Shown piece by piece: positions 10,416 through 21,114 of a stretch of 64,000 nucleotides of DNA. Below the pieces are notes generated by a model that saw nothing but the letters and a program-made list of their open reading frames with translations, was not told where the DNA came from and searched no databases. The DNA is from Utricularia gibba (taxonomy: Eukaryota; Streptophyta; Magnoliopsida; Lamiales; Lentibulariaceae). The stretch is taken from the NCBI GenBank assembly GCA_002189035.1, contig NEEC01000013.1, positions 2,232,001 to 2,296,000 on the forward strand. Reading direction: 5' to 3'. Numbering within the stretch: position 1 is the first letter of the stretch; each line of letters starts with the position of its first letter. The position numbers and the translations under genes are program-made.

Positions 10416-12166
10416 ATGTGGCGGGAGGGCGGTTTTCATGTGGATCCGTGGGCGGCGTCGTCGTCGCTGCCGATGCCGTACCATGGGGTGGTGCACACCG
10501 GCATTCATGTTTTGGTGGTGGATCATGAGAAGGAAGGGCTCCGGCACACCTGCCATATGCTTGAGCTTTGCCGGTACCAAGGTTTCGTTTCTGTACCCAT
10601 GGGCTGTGTGCGATTTGTCTGTCATGGGTTCGTCGGACTCCGGTGGGTGTCGTAGTGTTTAAGGGGGTTTGTTTGTTTGTAATACATGGAACGTTTTGAA
10701 TGGGTTTTACTTGAGCTGAGTTGTTAAGAAACTGTGATCAGTGACTCCGGTGGAGTATCCTTCGTCGGCGTTGGCGATGCTGTTGAACGGAGATCCCAAG
10801 TTCGATGTGGTGATCGCGAATGTTCAATCCCCGGATCTTCATAGCTCCACGCTTCTGCAGCACGCGGTCACTGTCGGCATCCCGATCGCACGTAAGTTAA
10901 GTTTTACCGGACGGTAGATGGGATTAGAATGGAATGGAATGGAATGGAATGGAGACTGACGCTCGGTGTCTGATGCAGTGATGACGCTGGACGACAATCC
11001 GGTGATCGCGATGAAGGCTCTGGAGAGAGGCGCGTTTCTGTGTATGAGAAAACCGGCGACGATCGAGATGCTGAGCGTGCTCTGGCAGCACGTCGTGAGG
11101 GAGAAAGCCAGAATTATGAGAGAGCGAGATGTTTTAATGGCAGCAAAGCATGCCGCCGCGGCGGACCTCCGATTCGGGGAACTCCCTAGTTCCGATGATG
11201 GCAGTAAGGGAAAGGGTAAAAAAACGGTCAAGGCTGCAGGAGGAGGAACAAGGATTACTGATTACGAAGATGCCCGGGATCTCCGATATCCTCATCATCA
11301 CTGTAACAGTAATGTCAAGAAGAAGATGTGTACCGATTGGACGGAGGAACTTCACGCCAAGTTCGTCGCCGCCATCGAAGAGCTCGGAGAAGGAAGTACG
11401 GTCGCCGGAAAATATTCCACAAACACATTCTTTTTGACATATATTTATTTTATTTACTTTTTTTCACAGGGTGTTTTCCCAAGGAGATCCTGGAGAAGAT
11501 GAACGTACCAGGCCTCACAAGAATGCAAGTCGCTAGCCACCTCCAGGTTCATCGGGAAATCAATTAAACCTTTTTTAGAAGAATATTAATCTTCTTTTTT
11601 TCGTTTTTCAAATAGAAATGCCGCAATGACAACTGGAGGTCGCCGGAGGAGCGCAGGAGCCAACAAGCGAACTCATCTTCCGCTTGGCAGTCTTCAAGCG
11701 GCAGGCACCAACCCCGGCCACGGCGGTTCGGGTCGAAGCCAGTGCTCTCCAAAACCATCTCCGATGGCCAATCATTATCCACCCCTTCCAACGACGCCCA
11801 TCCCTCGATCGCCGACTCCGGCGTCGGATCCCTGACCCGCCCCGAGGATTTCTTCAATCTCTCCGACATGGATTCTCTGGTCCACAACCTGTCCAGCCCG
11901 GAACGCAAGAACTCAACTCCATCACGACCGTTGCCATCCGCTTTCTCGAGTTATCATCAACTGGTAGGTAATGATGCATGCATATGTTTCTTTCTTGATT
12001 GAAACAGTGCGTTTGGCTCCGGTCTGTGTGCGCCGCCGCTGATCCTCCAGTTGTGCAGAACCCAGAGGGACAGCGTGTGGAGATGAAGAGCAGTTGGAGC
12101 CCGAGCCTGAGCCCGAGCCCGAGCCTGAGCCCCACCCCCAGCCCGAGCCCCCGCCATGACCGGTAG
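10416..12166 (+). CDS. Divergent type-B response-regulator-like protein (pseudo-receiver + GARP/Myb domain), copy 2
   Basis: Exons 10416-10581, 10742-10891, 10979-11395, 11470-11546, 11616-11963 and 12059-12166 join in frame; the internal junctions share phases with copy 1. The product starts MWREGGFHVDPW and has HVLVVDHEKEG, FDVVIANVQSPDL (Asn at the phospho-Asp position), LMTLDDN and RGAFLCMRKPAT. The GARP domain reads MCTDWTEELHAKFVAAIEELGEG then GLTRMQVASHLQKCR. It is followed by PRPRRFGSKPV, shared with copy 1 (PRPRRFGAKPV), and SIADSG, also shared. The last exon ends in a Ser-Pro-rich repeat (SPSLSPSPSL). A tandem duplicate that retains exon structure. Regulation by phosphorelay is doubtful; DNA binding is inferred from the GARP fold. 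Confidence 0.86.
10927..10953 (+). repeat. (GGAAT)n short tandem repeat in intron 2
   Basis: About five head-to-tail copies of the GGAAT pentamer between exons 2 and 3 of the second response-regulator-like gene. Confidence 0.85.
12093..12150 (+). repeat. Coding minisatellite (Ser-Pro repeat) in last exon of copy 2
   Basis: Repeated 6-base units of the AGCCCG / AGCCTG type encode alternating SPSL and SPSP at the C-terminus. Copy 1 lacks it. Confidence 0.8.
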
Positions 12167-12671
12167 AAGAAGTCCGGTGCATGAATAGGAAGGAGCTCGG
12201 AAGTGTGACCCATGGCCATGTTGCATTCAAGTTCCCTAATTATCATGGGGTTGAAAAATCATACTATAATTGATTGGTTAATTCAATTTTATTATAGAAT
12301 TACTATATTACCCACTGAATTTTAATATCATTACTATATTACCCCTCAAATTTTAATATATAATGAGAGTTTGGGGGCACGGGTTTCTCCAGATTCCGGC
12401 GCATCTCGTTTTTCTTGAGAGTCCGCTGTTGCCGCCGGTGGCTGTAGGTACACCGCGATCGGGCTTCTCCTCGCGTTTCCCCTGTTGTTGACTGATTGAT
12501 TAGGCGATTGAACTTCATCGTACTCTTGAATTGATTCGCCTCATCGTGTAGTCGGTGGAAGGGTTAGGGGAAAGGCGTGTTTCCCCGGTAAAGAATTTTA
12601 GGATTTTGTGGTCAAGGTTTCCAAGAAATTCTAACAGGTAGAGCAGAAGGTGTGAAGAAGCAAGGCAGAAG
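12167..12671. other. Spacer and TAF9 leader
   Basis: 3' flank of the response-regulator-like gene, an AT-rich tandem repeat (12299-12360), then the GC-richer TAF9 leader from about 12370. No other gene. Confidence 0.45.
12299..12360 (+). repeat. 31-bp imperfect tandem duplication
   Basis: Two adjacent 31-base copies, each beginning ATTACTATATTACCC and ending with TTTTAATAT plus one base, differing at a few central positions; located upstream of TAF9. Confidence 0.85.
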
Positions 12672-13433
12672 ATGGGTGATACGGGAGAGGAGGATATGCC
12701 AAGAGACGCAAAGGTTATCAAGGAATTGCTGAAGTCCATGAATGTCGAGGATTACGAACCTCGAGTGATTCACCAGTTTTTAGAACTTTGGTATCGATAT
12801 GTAGTTGACGTGTTATCTGATGCTCAAGTCTACTCGGAGCATGCTGGCAAGTCTGTGATAGACTCTGATGATCTAAAATTGGCGGTTCAGTCTAAAGTAA
12901 ACTTCAGCTTCTCCCAGCCTCCGCATCGAGAGGTAATCTCCCTTAAGTTTGACTGTAGCTTTTGTCTATGATTCTGTGATGCACAAATCATCGGTGGTTG
13001 ATACAATGATGTCTTTGGGGGATCGAGCATGTAATATTTTGCATTCAGTGTGAAAAATTGAATGACATTACATCCGGAATTTCAATAGGATTTGATGAGG
13101 CATAAGATTTCTGTTTGATGCAAGTTTCTGTATTTTTCCACTGGACAGGTGCTGCTGGAGTTGGCCAGAACGAAGAACAAGGTTCCCCTTCCGAAATCGA
13201 TTGCTGGGCCAGGACTACCTCTCCCCCCTGAGCAGGACATGTTGATCAGTCCAAATTACCAACTTGCTATACCGAAGACACATATCAGTCAGCCAATTGA
13301 GGAAACAGAAGATGATGATGATGCTGCGGATATTGCAGGTGGCACGAACCCGTCTGTCTTGGGGCGAGCAGATTTGAGCCAAGGTACTTCTCAACGAGTT
13401 GCTTTCTCACTAGGCGCAAAAAAATCAAGTTGA
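12672..13433 (+). CDS. TAF9: Transcription initiation factor TFIID subunit 9
   Basis: Two exons, 12672-12932 and 13149-13433, give 181 residues. TAF9 carries an N-terminal histone fold that pairs with TAF6 in TFIID and is shared with SAGA-type coactivators. Visible family marks are [51 protein letters not shown] and the SPNYQLAIP stretch. Length matches Arabidopsis TAF9 (about 183 aa). The intron falls between the histone fold and the [10 protein letters not shown] segment. The C-terminus is acidic ([11 protein letters not shown]) then Ser/Gly-rich. Start ATG 12672 is the first ATG giving the conserved N-terminus. No lesions seen. Confidence 0.96.
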
Positions 13434-14402
13434 ATATCCTGTATGAACACTTTCTCTGCCACTTTGAAGACGCATCCATGTTCTGTAGGAGCAGGATTTC
13501 TCGTTTATGATATTTGATCATGTCCATGCTTATTCGTTTATTCCACCTCAAATCCAGCATGCCTCAAAAGTAGGATTCGATTGGAGATATCCCAAGACAT
13601 GCAAAAGTTGAGAAATGCTACAGACCGATGAGTGTTGATTCCTCATTGCTTTCAACCTAAGATATTCCTATTGCATCAGTCTCATTCTGCCTCGGACTAC
13701 AGACTCAACCATCAAGATCAACCAAGCTTATTAAACTTGGAATGCAACTCCCAGTTCTCTTCAGCTCAATCTTCCCTCAGTGATCTTGTGACTCCCTATC
13801 CTCTTCTTCAAGATGCCTTGAATTAGGTGTGTAGCAGGATCCACCCCATCCTCGCTGCAGAACCTCAGATGCCCTGCCATGGCTTACTTCTCTTTAGCAT
13901 CTGCGTGTGCAAAGCCCACATATACATTTTCCACCATACCTGCCAACAACCAACCAGTCTTCAGAATTGAAGACAACTCCCCTTCTTCACAGAACAATGT
14001 CTACATTATGTGATTTTTTAAAGTCTGAAACTTTGGGTTGCGTTGGTTCATGGACCTTCAGGGGTTAAGCTATTCAGGATGAAGATAAGGTGTTTATCAG
14101 CTAAAAAAATGTATTGGAAATATGAATATTTTTTTTCAGATTAAAATTTTTGAAAAAAAAAATACAATTCTTAAAACGATTAATCATTTATTTTGGTTAA
14201 ATAATATTTTATTAATATCATTTTGCCGTTGGGCTATAGTCCATGTATTACTTTGTTGATCCGGGCCGGTTGTGGAATGAAGTGGGCCGATGAAAGAATC
14301 ATTGAGGATAGCCCAATAATATGGCCCGATGATTGTTCAGTAGCAGCCAGCAGGTGCCGGAGGAAAGCGGAGACTGAATTTGTTGGGGCTTTCGATTCAA
14401 GG
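13434..14402. other. TAF9 3' UTR and RPT1 promoter
   Basis: No gene seen. 13434 to about 13990 is TAF9 3' flank; 14050-14220 is AT-rich. The last 180 bases hold the RPT1 promoter/leader with three site II (TGGGCY) motifs. Confidence 0.5.
14230..14315 (+). promoter_or_regulatory. Cluster of site II (TGGGCC/T) elements before RPT1
   Basis: TGGGCT at 14230-14235, TGGGCC at 14283-14288 and AGCCCA (reverse) at 14310-14315, within 175 bases of the RPT1 ATG. Such TCP-binding motifs are common before proteasome and ribosome-biogenesis genes in plants. Confidence 0.55.
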
Positions 14403-17160
14403 ATGGCGCCGGAACCGGAAGATGAGATCAAGGACGAGAAGAACCCTCGGCCGCTTGATGAAGACGATATTGCTCTACTCAAAACTTATGTAACAACACT
14501 TCTTTCGCATTCTCCCTTGAAGCCCTGTTTTCAGGCCTTTATTGTGGATGGGGAATTGGTTGTTCTGCTTATTCGTGGGAATTCTGCTTATATTCTTGCA
14601 TTTTTTTTAGGAATTAGTGTATGGAGTTTGATCCTTTATTATGTGATGGACATGCTTTTGTTGCTCATACCTGCGTTCTAGCGAATGTATTAGGCTTTGG
14701 GAAAAGCTAAGCTGATGATTGGTTGGCCTCACATTTTTTTTCTTTCTGTTTGTACAAGTGTTAAACGTTTTTTCTGTTAGATCCTTGGGTGGGTTATGAT
14801 CAAATGGGATTTGAACGGTTTCAGATTCATGATTTTGAAGCTGTTTTTTCTAATGATTGGTACAGGGCTTGGGTCCTTACTCTGGAAGTATAAAGAAAGT
14901 CGAGAAGGAAATTAAGGAGATGGCGAAAAAGATAAACGACTTATGTGGTTAGTATACTGGCTGGAGGTCTTGCCGCGTTATTTATTTGGTGGTCAGTTGA
15001 AATCATTCTCTATCTTCGAAAGCTGCTGTGATTTTTGGAATATTCATCTGCTTTTTAGGAGATTCATCCATACGACCTATAAAGACATAGATGCCATTTA
15101 TATCTTCTGCGCATATGCTCTTTTTTTTTAATTATTTCTTTTTCTTTTGCCTTGCAACTATGATAATTGTGTAACAACTATAATAGGTATCAAGGAGTCC
15201 GACACTGGTTTAGCTGCGCCCAGTCAGTGGGATATTGTATCCGACAAGCAAATGATGCAAGAAGAGCAACCACTCCAGGTAATTTTTCTCCTCGAGGTTT
15301 TCTTTTTCTATGGCTTGAGTATCCTAATAGTTTTATTGTTTTGATTTAACATTTGTAGGTTGCTCGGTGCACGAAGATAATAAATCCTAATACCGACGAT
15401 GCAAAATATGTTATAAATGTAAAGCAAATTGCCAAGGTACATTCAATTCCTTTATTGGAGATTTTCATAGGTTTTCTCTGCCTCCCAACCATTTTGCATG
15501 CATGAAACCAGCATTTTCTTTTTTCTAAACATCAGCTAGCTAGGTTTATTTTTTATGATATATTCTTTACCTTTGAGCGTTCATTATCACAGTTTGTCGT
15601 TGGATTAGGAGATAAAGTTTCTCCCACTGATATTGAAGAAGGCATGAGAGTTGGGTAAGTTACAGCCAGCCCCTTTCTTTTTTCAGTCTTAATCCATGTG
15701 ATCTTATGTGTGCACTCCGATATGAAGTTTGGCATCACCTTTATTCTTGCAGTGTTGATCGAAATAAGTATCAAATTCAGATTCCCTTGCCCCCAAAAAT
15801 TGATCCCAGCGTAACCATGATGACAGTAGAGGAAAAACCTGATGTGACCTATAATGATGTGGGCGGTTGTAAGGAACAGATTGAAAAGATGCGAGAGGTA
15901 GCTGTATCCTAAGGCTTTCCGGATGAGTTCCACCTTTGCTGTCTTTAAGGGCACCGGTGATAAACTTTTTTCTGTATACTAGGTGGTTGAGCTGCCGATG
16001 CTTCATCCTGAAAAGTTTGTTAAGCTGGGCATTGATCCTCCAAAGGGCGTCCTTTGCTATGGTCCTCCAGGTACTGGTAAGACTCTGTTGGCCAGAGCTG
16101 TGGCAAACCGAACAGATGCATGCTTTATTCGTGTCATTGGAAGTGAGCTTGTTCAAAAATATGTCGGTGAAGGAGCTAGGATGGTTCGCGAATTATTTCA
16201 GGTTCAATCGCTATCCTGCATTTTCTCAGTCTTCAAAACGTTGGTTTATTTTAGATAGTAGTGTAATAATGTATTCCTTGATGGTAGATGGCACGTTCCA
16301 AAAAAGCTTGCATTGTATTCTTTGATGAGGTGGATGCTATTGGAGGTGCACGGTTTGATGATGGTCTTGGTGGAGATAATGAAGTCCAGCGCACCATGCT
16401 CGAAATCGTAAATCAGCTTGATGGATTTGATGCACGCGGAAACATTAAGGTTCTAATGGCAACAAACAGGTTGGTTATTTCATTTTTTTTTTAACTATTG
16501 GCTCTCATATCGCTTTTTCTTCTAGTTGAGATGTTTATTTTGTTCACGACTAATCCTATTTGGGGTTTTAAACGCTCATTTTTGTGAAATTTTTGAACAA
16601 GTTGAGATTTCTCACCTGATTTTTGTTATTTAGACCTGATACGCTTGATCCTGCACTGCTGCGCCCTGGACGGCTTGATCGTAAAGTTGAATTTGGACTT
16701 CCTGATCTGGAAAGTAGGACACAAATTTTTAAGATCCACACGCGAACAATGAATTGCGAGCGGGATATTCGTTTTGAGCTTCTTGCTCGACTCTGCCCCA
16801 ATTCAACTGGTAAAACTTCCCAAGTTCATGATCCTGCTGTTGGTTCTTTTTCATTAGTACATCATTTTGTGTGTTTCAGATCCCGACACTCCTATGTTTA
16901 TGCATTCATGATGCTTATCCTCATCTGTGTTTGCAGCTCACTAAATGATATAAATTACTGTTCACTAGATGGTTTATGCTGAGTAATTTTTTCCTCTCAT
17001 AGGAGCTGACATACGAAGCGTGTGCACGGAGGCAGGAATGTTTGCCATTCGAGCAAGGAGGAAGACGGTAACTGAGAAAGATTTCCTGGATGCTGTGAAT
17101 AAAGTAATCAAGGGATACCAGAAGTTCAGTGCAACGCCAAAGTACATGGTATACAATTGA
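14403..17160 (+). CDS. RPT1: 26S proteasome regulatory particle ATPase RPT1 (regulatory subunit 7)
   Basis: Ten exons (14403-14489, 14866-14947, 15187-15278, 15359-15436, 15593-15654, 15753-15897, 15983-16201, 16288-16469, 16634-16809, 17003-17160) join to exactly 426 residues, the length of Arabidopsis RPT1a. It is one of six AAA+ ATPases in the base of the 19S regulatory particle that unfold and translocate ubiquitinated substrates. Visible: N-terminal coiled coil ([16 protein letters not shown]), Walker A GPPGTGKT (209-216), Walker B IVFFDE (264-269), the [15 protein letters not shown] sensor/arginine-finger region, and C-terminus TPKYMVYN. All introns are GT-AG. The frame is intact and the promoter carries site II motifs. 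Confidence 0.97.
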
Positions 17161-17409
17161 TTGCTGTTTCCTGCTACAACATCCCTGGGCTAGCCATTTT
17201 TTGGTGCCTTGCTTATGAGTTCTCTGTCGCACGTTCTGCTGTTTCATACAGTGGGAACTTCATCATGTAATCTTCATTGTCGTTCGACAGTTGGGAATAC
17301 TTGAAATTTAATCCTGATGAGTGAATGAAGATTGAAAAGCAGGATTCTGGGACTCCATACGGCATCCCGAGACTTCCATTTCTCTATAAAACGGAATGTT
17401 TTGCTCAGC

Positions 17410-20256
17410 TCAGATCCAGTCTTTGAACACCAGAAAGACATAAAGTGGTAAATTAATAGCAGCAACGATCAGAATCGCTCGCAGGAATTGCAATAATCTC
17501 CAATAGATCATTTTAGCTCTTGATGATCTGCTTGGTCTCACTGGTCCAACATGTATGGCATGCTCAGGTGTATGAGAGTCTGCACTTGGCCCTGTCCCTT
17601 TTCTAGCATTGACTCGCATCACCACACTCCCTCTGTGGATGAAAAAAAAGGTTCAGCTAAATGAAAGGGAGTTTAAAACCTGTGTTTGATATTTAACCTG
17701 TCAACTGAATTGTTCCCAACTGCAGGTGCTGAGACTTTTCTGCTTTTCTTGATAAGGTGCATCGACCCTTCTGCATCCCAGATCTCTTCATACTCACAGT
17801 CTTCATCTTCATTTTTCTCTTTCACTGTACTGCTAAGGCTTTCAAACATACTGCTGGCATATCTCATTGCAGCTCCGATTCTCCGTGAAATGAGAACCTC
17901 ATTTGCCGGCCAACAAAGTGCAACAACCAGAGTTATCACGAACAGAGATAGGTACCTGAATCCATCCAGAGTTTGATGTTAGAAAAAATTTCGAGGCAAT
18001 GGTAAAGCATGAGAAGAACGTAGGGATGGTGAAACACCAGATGTATATGTGTGTTTGCATAGGAAGAAAGCACAGTTGAGTGAGAATGGCAGCATCTTGC
18101 GAGGTAGTGCCATTAACAGTGGATGACAAAGTCGAATCACGAACAGACAGGAGCATGAAGGAAGGATACAGATTCCCTTGCTGCCAGCTAACAGTTCCTA
18201 AAGTATGCTGCATAATTCAAAGAAAGAATAGGTTTCATGATGGAATGGAGTATTAAAAAGTTACGAGATACCTCTTTGACGGGTCCATGCTTAGAGATAT
18301 GGGTAACTGTGCATTGGTCATGATCATGGCCGGAGAGAACCATCACCTGAATGGGGGGGACATATTTCCAACTTTAAGCTGTTCCTGGCAACATGTATTG
18401 TTAAACAAACACAATCTATACCGGTCTTGTCAGCTCAAGTAAGGTTTTTGATGATTCCTCAGTGATATAATTTTGATACAGCATTTCCTGATCATGCGCC
18501 CGATGAATTCTCTGTTTTCAATATACACACCACCATCAGATAATGGATTTTCGAATCATTTAAATGCTCAGGATAAGACTGTAAAAGAAATTGCCTGATT
18601 GATGACTGGTGAAAAACGATATGGACCACACGTAGTCCAATCCGGTCGATATAAAGGGATGTGAGTTAATAAGACCCTTGGATTAGAATTTGGACCTGGA
18701 AAGATGCAACAGAATGTAAAAGAGATTATGCTTCCTGGAGAAACTAAAAACATTAAAGTAATTGAGTTTGATACTTGGTACCTTCAGAGGCATTTTTCAC
18801 GAAGGTCCATGATTCTGATGTTATTTCCTTTTCTGGATTACCTGCAGATATAGGTTTAGAATGAGGCAACGCCATTCACTCTTGGAAGTCTCTTGAAAAA
18901 ATAGTTAGTCCTGTCTGCCTATGAAGGATTCGCCTATTTCATAGACATTATGAGGAAATACCGTCCAATGTTTGTGCGTCAATGGCAATGAATTCATATT
19001 CTCCAATAGAAACTTTGAAGTTCCTGGCACCAAATTCCCTCTCATAACGTTTGATAATCTGAAAAAAAAATAAATAATTGTGAATGTCGTAAAGAAAAGA
19101 GCATGTCCATATTTCACAATGCAATAACAATGACTAACAAGATACCTGTAGTACCACGCATATCATCTAAAACGAACAACGACATGAGTTGATCATCTCC
19201 AATGTATGGAGATTTTTCATCATGTGTGTGTGCAATCAACCAAAATGTTTTCACACCGCAAATGAACATTCAGAGTTATTGCTAGCTAGTAAAATAATAA
19301 TAATAATAATAACAACATCTAGGTGTAACAAAGTGCAAGTAATATCCTGCAATAGATTTTCCAAAAAAGAGAGCACACCAGAAAAATAATGTTCAGAAAA
19401 CAAAGGCATACCTCAGGATTTTTGGAGTTGAAGGCCGCATATCCAGTATCATGATTCCCAGAAATGAAGTATAATTTTCTATTAGGCGTTTTACGAAGCA
19501 CATCAAGGTTGAAAATATGCCGAATGCGACCCAAAGACTCCTGCCACCTGTTGGGAAAGTGAAAAAATCAACTGACTATAGGTACATGATACGAAAACTA
19601 AAAGAAAAAGGGTTCAAATTTAGGAATCTCATGGGGTCGCTATTGCTTACAAAAATGAAAATGATGCTTACTCTTCATCTGAAAGAACGTAGCCGCCATC
19701 AAAGTAATCACCCATGAATAAAATCACATCTGGACTTAAAGGTAATACGGATGAAAGAAATACCCTGCGCATGTACAAGTCTGTATAGAACTGAGCAATC
19801 TCCAGTGCTAGAGACTCTGGCGCAAGGGAAAGTGAAGTTCTGTCCATAAGCTGTAATCAAACTCTTGCAAGCTTAATCCTTGAGCATCAAAATAATAACA
19901 TTTGTATTCAACAAGGAACCACATCCTAGTGAAGGTAACCTGAGGATCCGCCACAACAGCTATTTTTACATAGTCGCTCGAGAAACCTTCTCCATTTGGC
20001 TGAGGTTTTGAGAAACAAAACTGTAAGCATGCAAACACTTGTTTTGGGGGAATTCTACACTAGATACGGGACCCCAAAAAAAAGAAAAAACTATCAAATT
20101 TCATTCGAATTGTCGAAAAAACCATCTTCTTACCGATGAAGTGGATTGATGGGGCCATGAACAAGTCCACATTGAGGGTACCAAGTAAGAAAACCACTCT
20201 CCATAAAGCAAAGTAAGAGCCCAAACAACGGTAAGCAGCCCCGTCAACGACGACAT
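17410..20256 (-). CDS. Cdc1/PGAP5-like membrane metallophosphoesterase
   Basis: Twelve exons read on the minus strand (20256-20134, 19999-19940, 19850-19672, 19547-19412, 19058-18962, 18841-18782, 18695-18595, 18511-18422, 18346-18272, 18207-18038, 17955-17698, 17632-17410) join in frame to 523 residues. Calcineurin-like motifs: VVADPQLMD (about 56-64), FMGDYFDGG (106-114), SGNHD (150-154), LLTHIPLYR and LSGHDHDQC. It has an N-terminal helix, two C-terminal helices (WYLSLFVITLVVALCW; LLQFLRAILIVAAINLPLYVF) and a basic loop between them. Yeast Cdc1 and mammalian PGAP5 act on the GPI-anchor ethanolamine-phosphate in the ER, so a GPI-remodelling role is plausible but unproven here. The exon 7/8 intron appears to use a GC donor. 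Confidence 0.9.
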
Positions 20257-21114
20257 CTTCACGCCTCAATTCTCACTCCACCTACATCCCAGTTTCGCAA
20301 AAAAACGCAATAGAACTCATCCAAAACTGATTAAAACAGGCCGTTGACCTGCCAAGAAGAAAATACCGTCACCTCGAAACCCTAATCCATATATAACCTC
20401 ATCGGAGCTCCACCGCCACAGTGGACGAGCCCAACTATCATTCAAAAATATTAAAATTATTTTGAATTTAATCATACAAAACACCACAAAATCGAGGATG
20501 TTTTCATTGCAAATTCGTAATTAATTAGTTAAGCAGAGTTATTTAACGCTGATAATCCACACTCCACAGGGGTATTACGGGGAATTCACATAATCAGTAT
20601 CAATTCAAAGTCCCTTCCCGACATCTTACAGTTAATACAGTTACAAAAATTCATGGAACATGCGACAGTTAACACAAACTACAGAGGAACAAGATGATGA
20701 AAATGTTCGCTTCGCCAAGCGGGTGAACGCAAGAATAAACTTTTTATTATTTGTTGGAGCAACAGAGAGAGCAGCAGCAGCAGCAGCAGCAGCAGCAAAT
20801 AGGAACCAAGAATAACAACACAAGGGCCTTTAAGGCCATCATCTCTAACTCTTCCGCAGACCCTCCTGCACCCACCCTCTAAACACCTTCCAAGGTAGCA
20901 GCAAGCAAAGCTTATTACATCGTACAGAAACCACGAACCCCTTTGTGCGTTCAGGCAGGCGTCGGTACGTAGGCTACTCTTCTAGCCCCTTTTTGTAATC
21001 TCAACAGGAATACGGATTAACGTACACAAGGTATACCTCATTTTACATTGCTTCCTGCAGCCTTGGCCGGTCTCAGACAAGATAGCGCCGCCACTTGTAC
21101 AGGGTAGGTTGTTG
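20257..21114. other. Metallophosphoesterase promoter and FHA-AAA 3' UTR
   Basis: 20257-20420 is the upstream flank of the phosphoesterase gene. 20640-21114 is likely 3' UTR of the minus-strand FHA-AAA gene and contains a GCA trinucleotide repeat. No additional gene seen. Confidence 0.45.
20771..20796 (+). repeat. (GCA)n microsatellite
   Basis: Eight to nine uninterrupted GCA units in the probable 3' UTR of the FHA-AAA gene (TGC repeat on its sense strand). Confidence 0.9.
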
